A DNA stretch of 64,000 bases from Echinometra lucunter (GCA_029962745.1 CM057154.1:838955-902954), one strand, 5' to 3'; positions 1-13,245 are shown, counted from the first letter of the stretch. A program made the numbers and translations. The notes: generated from the sequence alone by a model not told the origin.

Positions 1-2160
1 GAGAGAGAAGAAATAGAGAAAGAAAAAACTGGTGAGTGAATGATACATTCATCATATTGGGTGTTGGTTGTTGCAGTGGTTGTTGTTGTTGTTTTTTCCT
101 TGTTTTGATTGTTTGGGTGTTTTTTTTAGATTGTGTTTGTTTGTTTGTTTGAATATACCCTATACCTGTCTGTTATTGTCCTTTTTGCTTATGCAATTCA
201 TTTTCTAGTTTGCATGGTATACAAAAAATAAATAATCATAATATAATGAGAATAGTGGAATTGCACTCCCAAAGCCAGTATTGTCCGAGATGTATGCTCA
301 AAAAAGATGAGTAGATAAGGGGAATAGTAAAATAAAATGGGGAAATGGGAGAAAGAATGGGAAAGGGAAAGAGAAGGTCAACCATATAAATGAAAAAAGT
401 AAAGAGCACAATGGTATCAAACATCAAACACTTGGCGCCATTTTCGAGACTCCCTCTCTCCCTCACTTGGGGCGAATGCTGCGAATGGTCGTCTGCTTTC
501 AACTAATCACGCACTCTCTTACACGATATCCCGTCCACCCATCCATCGCGGGAGAGCAGGAGAGCGATTGGAGGGCGCTGGAGTGCGGCATATCTCGGCA
601 GACGCCTGCCAAACCGTCCCATACAGTACACTGATCTGACGATTTCGCTGTGAGGAGGCGCGACTAGGAGCTGAGGTTTATAGCTGCATCCTGTCACCTT
701 AATCTACCGTCTTAGTGCCTTAAAGTCACCTTACATTCTTGTCTAACTATCAGCAAGCTCACCCGCAACAGCGGATAGGACTCTTCTGCCATCTTGCATC
801 ATTTTCAGAGCTTCGTTTGGATTTGACACTGTCATGACTGTAATGTGAAATAACCCAGGAGCGCGGGGCTCACCTGTGCGAAAAAGATTCGTCTGCATAC
901 TGATGCGGATTGTTATGTGTTGTTTAGAAGCAGACGACATGGATTTGGCGCAGCTATAAATTCTATTCTCGCTCCTGGAAGAAAATGAATTTCTAACTTA
1001 CGAATTGGAGAATTAACAAATTAAACTCAGAAGTATCCTTAGCAAATTAATACCTTGGTGGACTGATCTCTTACACGTTAATGAAAGGTCTAGCCAGGAA
1101 GCCATTTAAGAGTCGAGATAGTACGACACAGCGTACGTCCCATGGGATTTAATATTTCAATTTGCATCTGCAAGACCTTTTCGAGCTTTAGTTAATTTGA
1201 AAATTATGTTTCATACGTAAACATTAGACTAAAGGTTTGAGCTATTATTTTTGGCAACGTGGTTACAAACTTCTGCATGATGACATACCGGACCTTTTAA
1301 AACATCCATTCTGCAATAACATCTTACAAATTAGACATTATTTCTCGTAATTTGGTAGGCTGCCAGACCCTGAAACCACTTGTTCATCTTTCAAATTCAC
1401 CTTCATATTCCAGGTGAATTTCATCTCGCTCTCTATTCTATATCAATATTTCTTCATCCCCACTGCAATGGATGCAGGGAGCATTTGCTTTTATCGCTGC
1501 AATTGAATAGATATCGACGCCAATATCGTCGTGAGAGAAAAACCGAACGGAAATCGGCCCTTCGAGCCCGTCCCGAGAAAGCAAACGTTGCAGCGAGCCT
1601 AAGGTGTTTGTATGCCTTTCCTTCACAGCTAGGCTGGCACACAGAAACATATAACACTCTTCTTATTCATCACACACCTTCAGCTTGTCCCTAATGAAAT
1701 ACTTAAACACGGACAGCCGCTCGCGGAGCAAGCTTTAGCAGTGCCTTTCTCCAAATTCAGATGCAGCCTTCGTCATAATTATCATCGCGTGCCTCAAACA
1801 AAATCGTGTGTGAATTTTTTGTGGGTTTTTTCGCTACGACGTCCTTTTTACGCGACTTCATATTTTGCTACAAGTATTCCGCCGTGCCCTTTTCTCCCTG
1901 GATATTTTTCAAGACAGCCATCGTCTTTTTAATTCTTTCTCCTCCTTCATTCCCCATCTCTCTGTCTCTCTGTCTCTCCATCCTTTTTTTTTTCTCTCTC
2001 TCTCTCTTCCTAACTCATTCTCTCGTCCGGTTGATTCATCAGGAGAAAAATCGTGGAATGGGACACAATCACAACCGCTACAATCGAGTGAAGCCAGCGA
2101 GCTAGCTGGCTTGGCGCGCTGCATTGGACGTGCTCTATAGAACGTGAGTGACGCCTGTTG
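1..2160. other. Upstream region of the NOL4-like gene, no gene seen
   Basis: No open frame here has the composition or similarity of a coding exon. The sequence alternates AT-rich stretches with higher-complexity GC-richer patches (about 505-700, 1440-1740 and 2040-2180), which could be regulatory. A pyrimidine-rich patch lies at about 1925-2020. I see no convincing TATA box, so the transcription start cannot be placed. Confidence 0.5.
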
Positions 2161-2174
2161 GTTGCTATGGCAAC
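2161..2174. promoter_or_regulatory. RFX-type X-box upstream of NOL4-like exon 1
   Basis: The 14-mer GTTGCTATGGCAAC differs by one base from the palindromic X-box GTTGCCATGGCAAC bound by RFX transcription factors. It lies about 245 bp before the NOL4-like start codon in a GC-richer patch, the usual place for a promoter-proximal X-box. RFX factors drive ciliary and neuronal genes. A perfect copy of the motif lies at 13246-13259. Binding is inferred from sequence only. Confidence 0.55.
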
Positions 2175-2319
2175 GAGGTGCCGCCGCCACTAAACGGGAC
2201 CCAGTTTAATAGCGCGATTACTTCTCAACCGAACGCGATTGTAATTCCACTTCATTTCCCCCTTCGCGTCTTCACTTTTCCCCTCCCTCGGCTATCTCCA
2301 GCTTTTCCACCGTCCTTTT

Positions 2320-2321
<2 letters not shown>

Positions 2322-2385
<64 letters not shown>
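2322..2385 (+). repeat. (CT)n microsatellite in the NOL4-like 5' UTR
   Basis: About 30 uninterrupted CT dinucleotides end some 34 bases before the start codon at 2419. The tract therefore lies in the 5' UTR or core promoter. On the other strand it is a (GA)n GAGA-type tract, often associated with open promoters. Confidence 0.9.
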
Positions 2386-2391
<6 letters not shown>

Positions 2392-2418
2392 CATCTCCCC
2401 TCATTTCGAGTCACAAAC

Positions 2419-2838
2419 ATGGACTTGGACATCGCACCCAAACGAGTTGGTCTTTCGCTGATGACAGGTGCTCATGCAACAAGCAACGGCTGCGGTGCTA
2501 ACGATGACACCAGCAAACACGATGGCGGAACCATGGAGTTAGAGAAAGGAGGAGGAGGAGAAGGAGGAGGAGGGGGTGGAGGAGAGGATGAGATGATCCC
2601 ACCGACCCAGTACTGTAAATGGGTGGAGAAAACTTACGGAGACAGCGGCAAGACGAAAACGGTGACCCGGAAGAAGTACAATCGCATTGTTGCCGTTCTG
2701 AAAGGAGATGAACTTCCGTCGGCGGAGAATGGCCGTTTTCGATTTTGGATTAAAGGAAAGAATTTCAAGTTGGCACCTGCTGAGAGGGGTCAACCTGACT
2801 ATGGGCAGAAAGTGCTCTATGTCCCCGTCAAATCTACG
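2419..2838 (+). CDS. NOL4: NOL4/NOL4L orthologue, first coding exon (partial gene)
   Basis: This is exon 1 of a nucleolar protein 4 family gene. The diagnostic part is residues 69-140 of the 140 encoded here: a conserved tryptophan, then KTYGDSGKTKTVTRKKYNRI, then a RFRFWIKGKNF stretch, ending at LYVPVKST. Vertebrate NOL4 proteins have the same block near the N-terminus. The first ~65 residues are low-complexity and Gly/Glu-rich (2548-2590) and look lineage-specific. The ATG at 2419 is the first in frame and follows the CT tract. The exon ends in phase 0 at a good donor, ACG|GTAAGA (GT at 2839-2840), the same place after VPVK as in vertebrates from memory of the family. NOL4 is a nuclear, mainly neuronal protein of poorly defined function. 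No later exon was found in the window. NOL4 versus NOL4L cannot be decided, since invertebrates usually have one ancestral gene. Confidence 0.9.
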
Positions 2839-3873
2839 GTAAGAAACGCTATTCAATTTCCATTCATATTTGCCAATATCACACGAAGAGTCAAATGAGT
2901 GACGAAGGGATACGTCAGCGCAGAGCGTGTCTTTGACGCACCGTGAAAGAAGTCGATTGAAGTATTACGTAATAATAATAATGATGATGTGCGATTATTC
3001 ATACCGCTTATGTCAGGCACATTTGCCGTTCCTGGCGCCCATACACCCGGCACTGGACAACCTGCAATTATAGTGTTTAAGTTCTTTAAAGAATTAATAT
3101 CCTGCCGGGTCCCTTACTTACTGGGTCTAGAGTGGCGAATGTAGATTAATGTCTTGCCAAAGGACGGTATTGCTGCGTTACGTATCAACTAGACCACAAC
3201 ACCTACAACACCTACGCTAACTAAATCTGTTAACACTGGTTAATGCAATAAGTGCATACGCTAGTTCAACGCAGTGTTTGCACTGTTCAATTTGCATTTA
3301 CTTTGCATACAGTCACGCGTTAAAAATATCTGTCTACCGCTGACGCAACCCTACGCCACCAAAATGTCGCTTCAGGGCGTTATAGTTACGTGCTGTGGTT
3401 TGAAACAATATTTGCTTGCTATCGAAAGGTTTCTAAAGTAAATATTGGTTTACTTTCTTTAGGGATGAAAATATGAAATTCAGAAAGAAAGCAAATATTT
3501 ATTACTAACGAAAACAGATGAAAAAGAATAACATTAAAATCGAGAGTAAATGCTTTCAAACCTCTATGAGGGAATTATAGATCATTGGATTCACGATGGA
3601 GGATCTATTTTAACTTATCAGGCTTAACATGCTTAAGCTCTGTTTCTCTAACGATGTATTGGCACGTGCATACTGCACGGGTTGCGATTGTTTTGAAGTA
3701 CGTTTATATACATCGTTACATGACAAGATCACGCTTGTAGGCCGTCGTCAAATACCCATGAATATTGAAGAGCTCGTATTAAAGTACAGAAAATCTCTAA
3801 TTAGCATGATTAGGGAAATATCAAATACCTCAAGGAAAGGAGATGTGCATGCATGTGGGCGTATGTGTAAGTG

Positions 3874-3980
3874 AAAGAGAGAGAGAGAGAGAGAGTGAGA
3901 CAGGCGTGAGACAGACAGACAGACAGACAGAAAGGCAGACAAAGGAGAGATAGAAAGAAAGAGAGAGAGAGAGAGAGAGG
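3874..3980. repeat. (GA)n/(CAGA)n microsatellite
   Basis: Two GA dinucleotide blocks flank a CAGA-type tetranucleotide block. The antisense open frame through it is rich in Leu/Ser only because of the repeat and is not a gene. Confidence 0.85.
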
Positions 3981-5674
3981 GAGAAACTACGAAACCTAAA
4001 GGGGTACTTTTAAAGTATAGGTTTAGGGTTGTCATGGTTGTAGGGGATTCTCAGACTATGTCAGGGTAGGTCTATTCTATGTTTAACGTTAGGGTTACGA
4101 TGAACGCGGTTTGAGTTAGGGACAAAACTTGGGGGGTGTTGACACGGGAGCAATTACCAGCAGCGTGACCAGGGCATTTGATGTAGAACTGCCCTAGACA
4201 TGCTAGACTAGTAGTCCAGGTCCGGTCGTTTTTACCTAGCTGTCCTGATACATGGCGAATACAACCTGCTGCATGAACATGATGAATAAGAAGTTGAATG
4301 TAAGCTTGACATTAATTGAAAGTGGATATTGATTGACGAAAAAATTCGTTTCTCCATCCGTGAGGATAGCTTAAATGAATGAACTGCCATCACAATTCGT
4401 TTAAAATTCTTTTTCCTAGTGTCCTGTAAGTATGCTATGGTTTGTTTCAGCGTGACAGTCGGTTAATGAGATGCAAACACGGCAAACTTGGGTATAGAGT
4501 CAAGAAAGCCATCTTCATCCCAACATCTCCGTCACCATGGGATGAAAGGCCGGCTAAGTTTCCGATCCGACATTAATATCAAAGGGGGACATTGTCCCCT
4601 CCTGTGAATGGTGTGGGTTGTTCAGTGATTATAGGTGGTAGTGGGAGGGGGGGGGTGAGATCCGGGGGAGGGGGCTTGTTTGCACTCTTCCATTTTATCT
4701 CTTGTTTGGTGCATATTTTCTTTGCGGTTATTATGCTAATTAGAACCGCTTCTTCCTGTTCATGCATGGCATTTTGCATTACACTGTTATCTATTACCGC
4801 GTTTATGAAAAAAAAATGGAATTTCACCGTCCTGAGTATAATAACTTCATACTAAAGAAGTATGACATTTATGATGAATATACAATGCTACAAACATTCC
4901 GGAAATGATAAGGTCAGGCACCTTTGTGTTGACATTTCCGTTGTTATTGTTGTTGCCTTTAAAATGTATTATATTGAAGAAAGAAATGACGAAGTAGGCC
5001 TACTGTTTGATAATCCAAATTATATTGACTATATCTACCGAAGTAACGGTGCTTAAGGGATGTTGGTAGAGGGAGGGGTCACCATATTATTGCATGTGTG
5101 TGTGTGTGTGTGTGGCAATGGGATGGGTTCAGTGCATGACTTGTATGTAAATCTGGAAACAAGATACCTTTGGTCTAGGTCTGATAGGCCAACAAAGTCA
5201 CCTAACAATATTATTGTCAATGTTTATCTCGAAGGATAGTACATTTATTAGTATAATAGTATCTGATTTTTTAAACATGTCAAAATGTTGATGCTCGGTT
5301 CCATTGGGGTAAATTCGTGTCCCGGTATAGATTCCCTTTCTATTGTTAACTTGTAATGGGTGTTTATATGTTAGAGAGGAGAGGGGCGCTTCGAGTTACC
5401 ATATGCTACTGATTCGGACACAAAACGCCCTTTTCTCCCTGGCGCCAACACCGATATGTATACACGGGACCTCCTGTCTCGGTGCAGGGACGCATTGTTT
5501 GCCAGAAACGGGCATCGCTTTGCGTTTATTATACAAGTCATGTAAAGCGATTCACTGTGTATACCGCTGAATGGCTTGTATAATTTACGAACACTTGGGC
5601 CCACATATGCATGGAAACGCTCCGCAGACATACGTCAGGTCTGTGTTTAGGATGTTTTCAAGGCTCTCTTGGGG

Positions 5675-5765
5675 GCGATAATAGATTGGGATTACGAGAT
5701 TAATTAATTTATCGGGTGATAATCACGCTCATAATGGGGACGATAATTAATCGCACCGGACAATA
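5675..5765. promoter_or_regulatory. Candidate homeodomain/GATA/Otx site cluster
   Basis: Within about 90 bp there are several homeodomain cores (ATTAATTAATTT, ATAATTAATC, two TAATC), a GGATTA site of the Otx/bicoid class, and repeated GATAA/TGATAA GATA sites. The cluster lies in non-repetitive sequence in the presumed NOL4 intron. An enhancer role is inference; such short sites also occur by chance in AT-rich DNA. Confidence 0.3.
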
Positions 5766-6260
5766 CATGACATTGTAAGCATGCATGTGTATCACTGAGG
5801 CATCTGTTTTCATGTATTAAGTTAAGAAAATGTATTTCATGAAATGTCTTTTATCACTTTTTCAGCATATTTCCCATATTCTTATATTGGTATATCATTT
5901 TCACCTCATCATGACACAATGATTATTTACAATATCTAACTAGTTGATGCCAACTGAACAAATAGTGGCATATTTGGCATAACGTTAGTAATAGTAGCAA
6001 ATTTCTCAAATCATTTGTAATTCGGTACATTCATGATAATCATAAATCATGATGCAACAAGTGTTTCGATATAATTATATTCACGATGAAGTGTGGTCGC
6101 GCAAAAATTTCTGGTGTATAGTTGGGATGGTTATTTGATCATAAATCAATGATCAGTCAACATCTAAAAACACATGGAGTCAATATGCAATATAGTTCTG
6201 GGTCAAAATAGCCTGTTGACATCATTGATGACGTTATACACTGCTGCCTCACGGTCCCGT

Positions 6261-6454
6261 CCGTTTCTCTGTCTCCCTTTCTTTCTTTCTTTCCTTCTCT
6301 CCCTCTGTCCCTTATCTTCTCTAATCAAATCCATTCCCCTCTATCTCTCTGTCTGTCTTTCCCTCTCTCTCCTCCCTCTCCCTTTCTGATTCACTTTTAT
6401 TTCACTCATTTTATGCTCTCATTTTACGTACTTTATCTCCTTATCCCTTCCATT

Positions 6455-6485
<31 letters not shown>

Positions 6486-6590
6486 CCATCATTCATCATC
6501 ATCTCTCTCTTTATCTTTCTCTGTCTCTCTCTCTCTCTCTCTCTCTGTCTCTGCCTCTCTCTCTGTCTCTCTCACTCCCTCCCTCAATTT
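6261..6590. repeat. Polypyrimidine tract with (ATC)n and (CT)n
   Basis: About 330 bases of almost pure C/T on the plus strand, with a (CAT)n block at about 6458-6502 and (CT)n at about 6505-6590. The Leu/Ser-rich open frames here are repeat artefacts. Confidence 0.85.
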
Positions 6591-6639
6591 CTGCTCTGAC
6601 TCTTCTCGTGAAACGAAAGACAGTCTACAATATCGTAAT

Positions 6640-6960
6640 TTAACCTGGGTGTAACAATCGCCGCTTTACAAACATTGGTGCAAGCGATCCCGCCTCTTGC
6701 AATTCTCTCCCCGTATCGGGTATCCCCGGTCATTGTTGGTCGAGAGTCGAGACGACCGGCCGGGCGCTCTCCCTTTTCTCCGCCTCAACTCGGGCGTTGC
6801 AGTGAGGAGTGGTGCGACAAACCATCGGATAGCCCCATCGCTTGGCTCCTGTTCGATATTCTCCTTCTAATCACAACCATTATGCGTTGCAAGCACATTG
6901 GGAGCGCATCCCGAATGCTCTGTTTGCGCGTATTGTGAATAGCGCTGCTGGCGACGGGTG
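6640..6960. promoter_or_regulatory. GC-richer unique patch, possible conserved non-coding element
   Basis: Directly after the polypyrimidine tract the sequence becomes balanced, CpG-containing and non-repetitive for about 320 bp, unlike the AT-rich DNA around it. It includes Sox-like CATTGTT and AACAATCG motifs. No frame looks coding. It is flagged only as a candidate regulatory block. Confidence 0.25.
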
Positions 6961-7401
6961 TCTCTTTGGGTGTGTGTTGGCACTTATTATTATTATATTA
7001 AACTCAATTAATTTACTACATTAAAGATGATAAATTTTCTTTTGTGTTTTGGTTGTGAATGTGTCATGTTTGGATGTTTTTGTTGGAAGTTGATATTGCG
7101 CCTGAAGCTCTTCAGTAACTACGCCCAATATTTGTCTCATAGATAATAATTCAACATCATCATCTCATCGTTACGTACATGAATGCCGACTTGTTGCTAA
7201 GATAAGCTTGAACTGTAACCCTCCTCACCCCCGCCCCCTCCCAAAAAAAAAATCCCTTTTTCTCTCTCACTTGAATGATGCTGTTGCATGATATGATTAC
7301 GCCGAACATTATTTCATTTTCTATACTCTGCACACAACAGAGTTTAACGGTCCCATCCACAAAGCAGCACGTATGCTATCACACCAAAATATGCGTAACA
7401 T

Positions 7402-7402
<1 letters not shown>

Positions 7403-7448
<46 letters not shown>

Positions 7449-7458
7449 GTATAGATGT

Positions 7459-7491
<33 letters not shown>

Positions 7492-7531
7492 CAGACAGAT
7501 AGATAGATAGATAGATAGAGAGATGTATAGA

Positions 7532-7616
<85 letters not shown>

Positions 7617-7617
7617 G
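7403..7617. repeat. (GATA)n microsatellite
   Basis: Over 200 bp of GATA tetranucleotides with scattered GACA and GATG variants. The antisense frame reads as a Leu-Ser-Ile-Tyr repeat and is spurious. Confidence 0.95.
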
Positions 7618-8715
7618 GTATTTATTGATTCACTTCCATGTAGGCCTATCGCAGTTACAAGTAACCGAATTGCACGTGAATACAAGATTGATGTAAAAGA
7701 CAAGCATACATTTCAAGAGATATCACAATACAACCAACATAAAATATGAATATGCATGTACATGACATTGTATACTGTATACAGTTAACATGGAGCAACA
7801 TGAAAAAAAATGGTTTCATTCTTCATGACTTTTGTGAGTTTTTCTAACACAAATTAAGATGTCATCCGGATTGCGTAGCCTTTTGCAGGCTATTTTCACA
7901 ATGGGAAAACACTAACAACAACTTTTGGGTGAACACTAAAATCAAGAACAAAACACAAAAGAGAGATAAATCGTTTTGGTTTCTACCCCCCCCCCCCCCC
8001 CCTTTTTCGACAAGATGTAGACTGCAGGCTGAAGCAAGATTACCACCCAAAAATCGTAGTGAGGTGCTCTTTACGGAAGAACATATTTCCTTGAAATAAT
8101 TACCATTCATCTTAATACGCGTAAATTCATTTATACCCAATAGTTTTATGTCATTATCATTTTTCCGATATCTTGGATATCTATCATGAAGCAACCGCAG
8201 GCAATTAATTATTGTTTAGTGATCCATAAAAAATATTGTATTAATTTTATGTATTTTGCTAAATATTGTAGTTGTTGAAACACATAATTTTCTTTGAATA
8301 CTTTCTTTGATTTGCTTTGTGCCCGATTCCTTTTATCAAAGATTATCTGAACAATCTGTAATGTCAGTTTGTTTATTTGTTTGTTTGTTTATTTGTTTAC
8401 ATTGTGAATCAGATGAATAGTCTGAGTGGTATGCTTTATATGCAATTTCAATCTTCTCCTGATTTCCCCCTTTTTTGAGGGGGGGGGGGCGATAATTGAA
8501 TACCTAAGTGGCATTACACGTATATTATTTCCAAAATCATTTCATATCATTTTTTTCCGTAACCTTTCGTTAACATATGGTCATAAAATAACATATTTTC
8601 AGCGCTAGTTATGAAATGAAATTGTCTCCTTTGTGCCAAAAAATTACATTTATTACATCCATTCCTCAATATTAAAGGCCAAAGACTTTCTATGTAATGT
8701 TTGATAATGAAATAT

Positions 8716-8778
8716 TCTCTCTCTCTTTCTCTCTCTCTCTCTCGCTCGCCCTCTCTGTATCTATCCGTATCTCTCCCC

Positions 8779-8820
<42 letters not shown>

Positions 8821-8825
8821 GTTTC
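8716..8825. repeat. (CT)n microsatellite
   Basis: CT dinucleotide tract with a few interruptions. It is followed by a more complex, GC-richer patch (about 8880-9140) that has no recognisable gene. Confidence 0.85.
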
Positions 8826-9192
8826 TTTCGCACATCATTATCCATCCCATAATTATGCCTCCGTCCTTTTTTTTTTCAGTGGTAAATTGATGGGAAAGAT
8901 TCGCCAATGTGAGATGGGTGGGAGTATAGGAGGGTGTACCAGCGGCCGATGGAAGCCTCGCTCCGCCAGAGTTCCCCCGCTGTGCCTGTATTCAACATCC
9001 ATGTCCCACACGAGTCATGCAAGTCGCCCCCGATTTTTTCCAATACCATTAGGAAACAATTACACAAAAATCCTCGCGTTTTCGACGTTATCGAATATGC
9101 ATCGCCGCTTTCATCTCTTGAATTCTTAATGGGACCTTTCCAGCATAATTTAAAGGCATATGCGAGCAAGCTAGGTTTGACATCGGTATATG

Positions 9193-9381
9193 TGCACACG
9201 TATGTACATTGTCTAGTCAACCTACAGTAGGGCGACTTCACATGAAAATAAGTATGCAAGGCCTCAAACCAGCATAGCAAGGGGCAGTGTTACATGGCAT
9301 GGAGGGGGCGATAGGCAAAAGAGATATATATATATATGCACACGTATGTACATTGTCTAGTCAACATACAGTAGGGCGACT
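9193..9381 (+). repeat. 45-bp direct repeat pair
   Basis: A 45-bp segment at 9193-9237 recurs at 9337-9381 with one mismatch (CCTACAG versus CATACAG). Both copies begin TGCACACGTATGTACATTGT and end TAGGGCGACT. The 99 bp between them are not repeated. A local duplication or the ends of a small insertion are possible. Confidence 0.8.
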
Positions 9382-9477
9382 ATTATTCTTTTTAGTCGGA
9401 TATTTTTTTAAAATTTATACCGCTTTAGAAAAATATGAAAACACCCTCACTTTGTTTTGTTGCTGGTGTGTTTATTC

Positions 9478-9600
9478 TTTAATTCGTTTATTCATTTATA
9501 TACTTATTTTATTTATTTATTTATTTATTTTACTTATTTATTCATTAATTTATTTTTATTCATTTATCCATTTATTTAATTATTCATCTCTTTACTAATT
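9478..9600. repeat. (ATTT)n-type AT-rich repeat
   Basis: Degenerate TTTA/TTCA tetranucleotides. The Phe/Ile/Leu-rich open frame across it is not a gene. Confidence 0.75.
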
Positions 9601-11243
9601 TCTTGTTTGTTTGTTTTTTAATTAGCTTTTTAATTTCTCTTCGGTTTATCAGAACTTCAAAAAACAAACAGACTGTTCCTCCAACGAAATAATTTCAATG
9701 ACACCCTGATTTGAACCTCTTTATATCTTTAGGACTAAATTTGCATAAATTATGTGATTTCTAAAGGGAAATTGTCATAATTCATATAGCCAAGAATGTG
9801 CAGCTGGCCCAATGCATTATTTTGATGGATCAGTACATAACAACTGTACAGCATTTTTCCACAATCTTTGCACTTTATCAGGTGTTTATCTGACATTCTA
9901 AGTTGAATCAATTACAAATCCGTGGTTTTACTGGTTTTCGCCCTATGGCAGGGCCTCACCCCCCCCCCCCCCCCCCCAAAAAAAAATGATAGCATAATCT
10001 CAGAATGTGATTTAAATCATAATAATAAATACTTTTATTTTTTTATCACTGATAAGGATTTATAAAGTCCTGAGCATAGGAGTAAAGTGATCGAGGGTTA
10101 AAGCATTTCCATAACTGCATGCACAGTCGTATAGAAAATGGGCGAAGAATGCTTGGTAGACAAGAAGACTAAAAGGCGCCCCATCACTTTACTTACTTTA
10201 CCTATATGGAATCTTCTGTTTTGACACTAAATGCAATAGGTATTGGTGATATATGTGGACAACTTTCAATATATGTTGTATATAGAATTTCATCATTTTG
10301 AAGAATACATGTTTTCATTGTCCATATCCCAAAATGTTGTGCAGAAAAGAACCCTACTTTACACGTGTGTACAAAATATACTGAGAGCTGTCCACAAAAG
10401 GATATCATCAATAGTGTCAGAAATGTCATACAGAAAATTGATAGAGCCCTAACTTTTTTTATTCCATGTCCGATTTCGTTCAAATTTTGGCTGATCTGTT
10501 TTATTCCGTCTTATCTTTGATTTAAAAATTACTTGACTTTAGCGTGTTGGTTTCCTTTAATTAAGTGATTTTGGTATGGAGATCTAAGATGGATCTGTTA
10601 ATAGAGAGAAGAACTATATTACGTAATACTCCAAAATATTTACATTAAAAGTACAAACTTTCGAAAACATTCCAAAATAAAGTATTAAATTCAGTCTAAT
10701 TTCACCTGGGTAGAATGGATAAGTAAAATCCAAATAATGTCACAATAATACCAAGCTTTAGCCTCTGCCTTCGGATAATCTTCAAACGGTAGTTTTCTGT
10801 GAGTAACCCAAATTATTTCATTAAGAACTTTTACGTTTGTTGCTAAGACCATTTCGTTAATTTTTTTAAGAATTGCCTTCAACAAGGTAAACTAGACGGA
10901 ATGAAGAGTTTTGGACTAAGTCAGATACACTACCCAATTTAAAGTTGTTTAACATAAATGTTAAATGTAGGCATTTCTTTTTTTGTAGCATTATAATATT
11001 TGTTTATTTTATTTCCAGCAGATTATTTATGTATTGGTCCACACGTCCATAATCTGTCGTGTCCTTCTTGAAGGGGGTACCCAATGCTGAAACAATGTTA
11101 GTTCATTTAAAAGAGCATGATTTCATTAGCAGAAAATCATCTGCCTAATTTTTTTTTTTAAAGTCGTGTTGCCAAGGAAACCCCAAAATGTGGTAAGATT
11201 TCAGGATATTTTTGACCCCCCAGCTGTGACTCAGTTTCAACTG

Positions 11244-11284
11244 GGTACCCACTTTGACGTCAAAATGACGTCAAAGTGGGTACC
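11244..11284. repeat. Perfect hairpin containing two CRE sites
   Basis: Arms GGTACCCACTTTGACGTCA (11244-11262) and its exact complement (11266-11284) flank a 3-base AAA spacer. Each arm contains the cAMP-response palindrome TGACGTCA, so two full CREs lie back to back. A third related segment (GGTACCCACTTTTACGTCA) starts at about 11371. The surroundings carry no recognisable gene or transposon. Confidence 0.9.
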
Positions 11285-13245
11285 TTGTCGCTCATTTCTA
11301 GCAAAATGCGCGCAAGGCATAATACATATTGTACAGTCTAGCGCGCAGCACAACTGCAATGCGTGAAGCTGGGTACCCACTTTTACGTCATACCTCATAC
11401 TCAAATTTTTTGGTCAACTCTTGACTTTTTATGAGAAGATTCGCCAAAATGCATTGATTTCGATTGAAAGTCATCAAATGTTTGATGTTACTCTTCTTAG
11501 AATTCTATTCTCGATCATATATCCTAAAAAAATTTACCATTGTGTAATCACTTTAAATACTGATCTTTCGTATTTACTTCAAAGAGACTGTGACATTTGA
11601 TAATTAAAAAAGGGTACTCCTTTTTACACCTTTATTTAATTTTATGCATTTATCAAAGCAGGGTTGCCTCTTTAGTTCAAAACTTTCAATGAGGGCCCTG
11701 CATAATAAAGATGATACATGACTGTAACGTACGCAAAAGTAAACAGACTTTAAGTAAAACATGAATTTACAGACTTAGGGGTATTACAGAATAATGATAA
11801 TCAAAACGATATTGACCATAGATTGACGGTGCAATTAAAAGTACAAAGTTAAACATACCAAAATCCATAGAAAGAATTGCTAAGGAATGATTTTTATTGC
11901 AAGTTGTTATAACAAGAAGAAAAATATTGAAGGGGAGGATAGGGAATGGGGATAGACTGAGAGGGAATGGCTGGGAGTGAACTTGAAACTGTAATGCTGT
12001 TATACCTATAGCTCTGTATCATTTGAATGTCATTTTTTTATTTCTTTGCTTTCATTTTCCTTTCTTGAGGAATCCACGTAATTACAAGTTTTGCGGATTT
12101 TTTTTCTTTTCCATGTTGTGGATTTTTTGTGGATTTCTCTTTTCCAATGTTATTTTTCTTTCTAAATGCATTGTGTCAAGCAGACTTTTTTCCCACTTTT
12201 GTTTTTGCATCGATTTGAAAAAAGGGAGAAAATGATGTTAATTAATTTATAAATTACTGTTAAAACTATATTTTATGTTTTGCCTTGCTTTGGAAATTAA
12301 AAACTTGAACTTTGAAAAAAAACTTGAAAAGGGCGAAAGAAGAGAGTATAGGAGTACATGAAATGAAGGAGGAGATGCTACCTTGATAAAATAGAATAAC
12401 GCATGTCATTACATCATAAAACGATACATGTGACATAGCGTATAGATTAAACTTTGCTGATAAAAATTATATACAATAATGATTAACAGTCTTCAATGAG
12501 TGATGCTGAAATGCATATCTTCTGCCATCAATTAGCAATAAATTATTTACAATGGCAGGTATAGTCATGGTAATAGATTGCAAATGGCAATGGCATATCA
12601 ATATGGGAAAGGATTATAATGATTGGATTATGATCAGCATGTCTTGTGGATTTTTTGTTTGTTTGTTTGTTTGTTTGTTTTTTATCGTAAGTATTCTAAC
12701 GATTAATGGATATGTATTTTCAAATGAATGGTCTGGAAGTGGTGACATATAATTTCTTCTTTTTTCGAGTTTATGAGTATGACTGAAGTTAAACATTTCA
12801 TTTTATTTTTGTTTTGTTTTGTTTTGTTTTATCATGTAAACTCTTCTGTAGCCTCATTTTTGGAAGGATGAGAGAAATGCATATTCTGGTAACATATCAT
12901 GATAAGAAAAATGTCAGTATATACCTTGTGCAACATATTGATTTCCAGAGGTAAAAATTATGAACGACCGTACCACTCATCGGTCGCATACCATTTTGCA
13001 TGCTTATCCGCGCCGTAATTTGTCATATTATGTATTGTGTACGAAAAGCACGCGATATCGAAATATCCCATAAAATTATACCGAGTCTCGGCGTGGCACA
13101 GTCCAACCCTCGATCACTTTCATCCATATTTTCTCTTATTTCTCCTATACTCCCTCTTTCCTCCTACTGAGTCCTTTGTTAGCGTATTGATAGCATTAGA
13201 TACGCCGTCCCGGCTTCGGTATAGACGCCGGTCATATCAAGAGGG

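Noticed and set aside
7344..7703. 119-residue frame with Leu-Ser-Ile-Tyr repeats
   Set aside because: Translation of the (GATA)n microsatellite.
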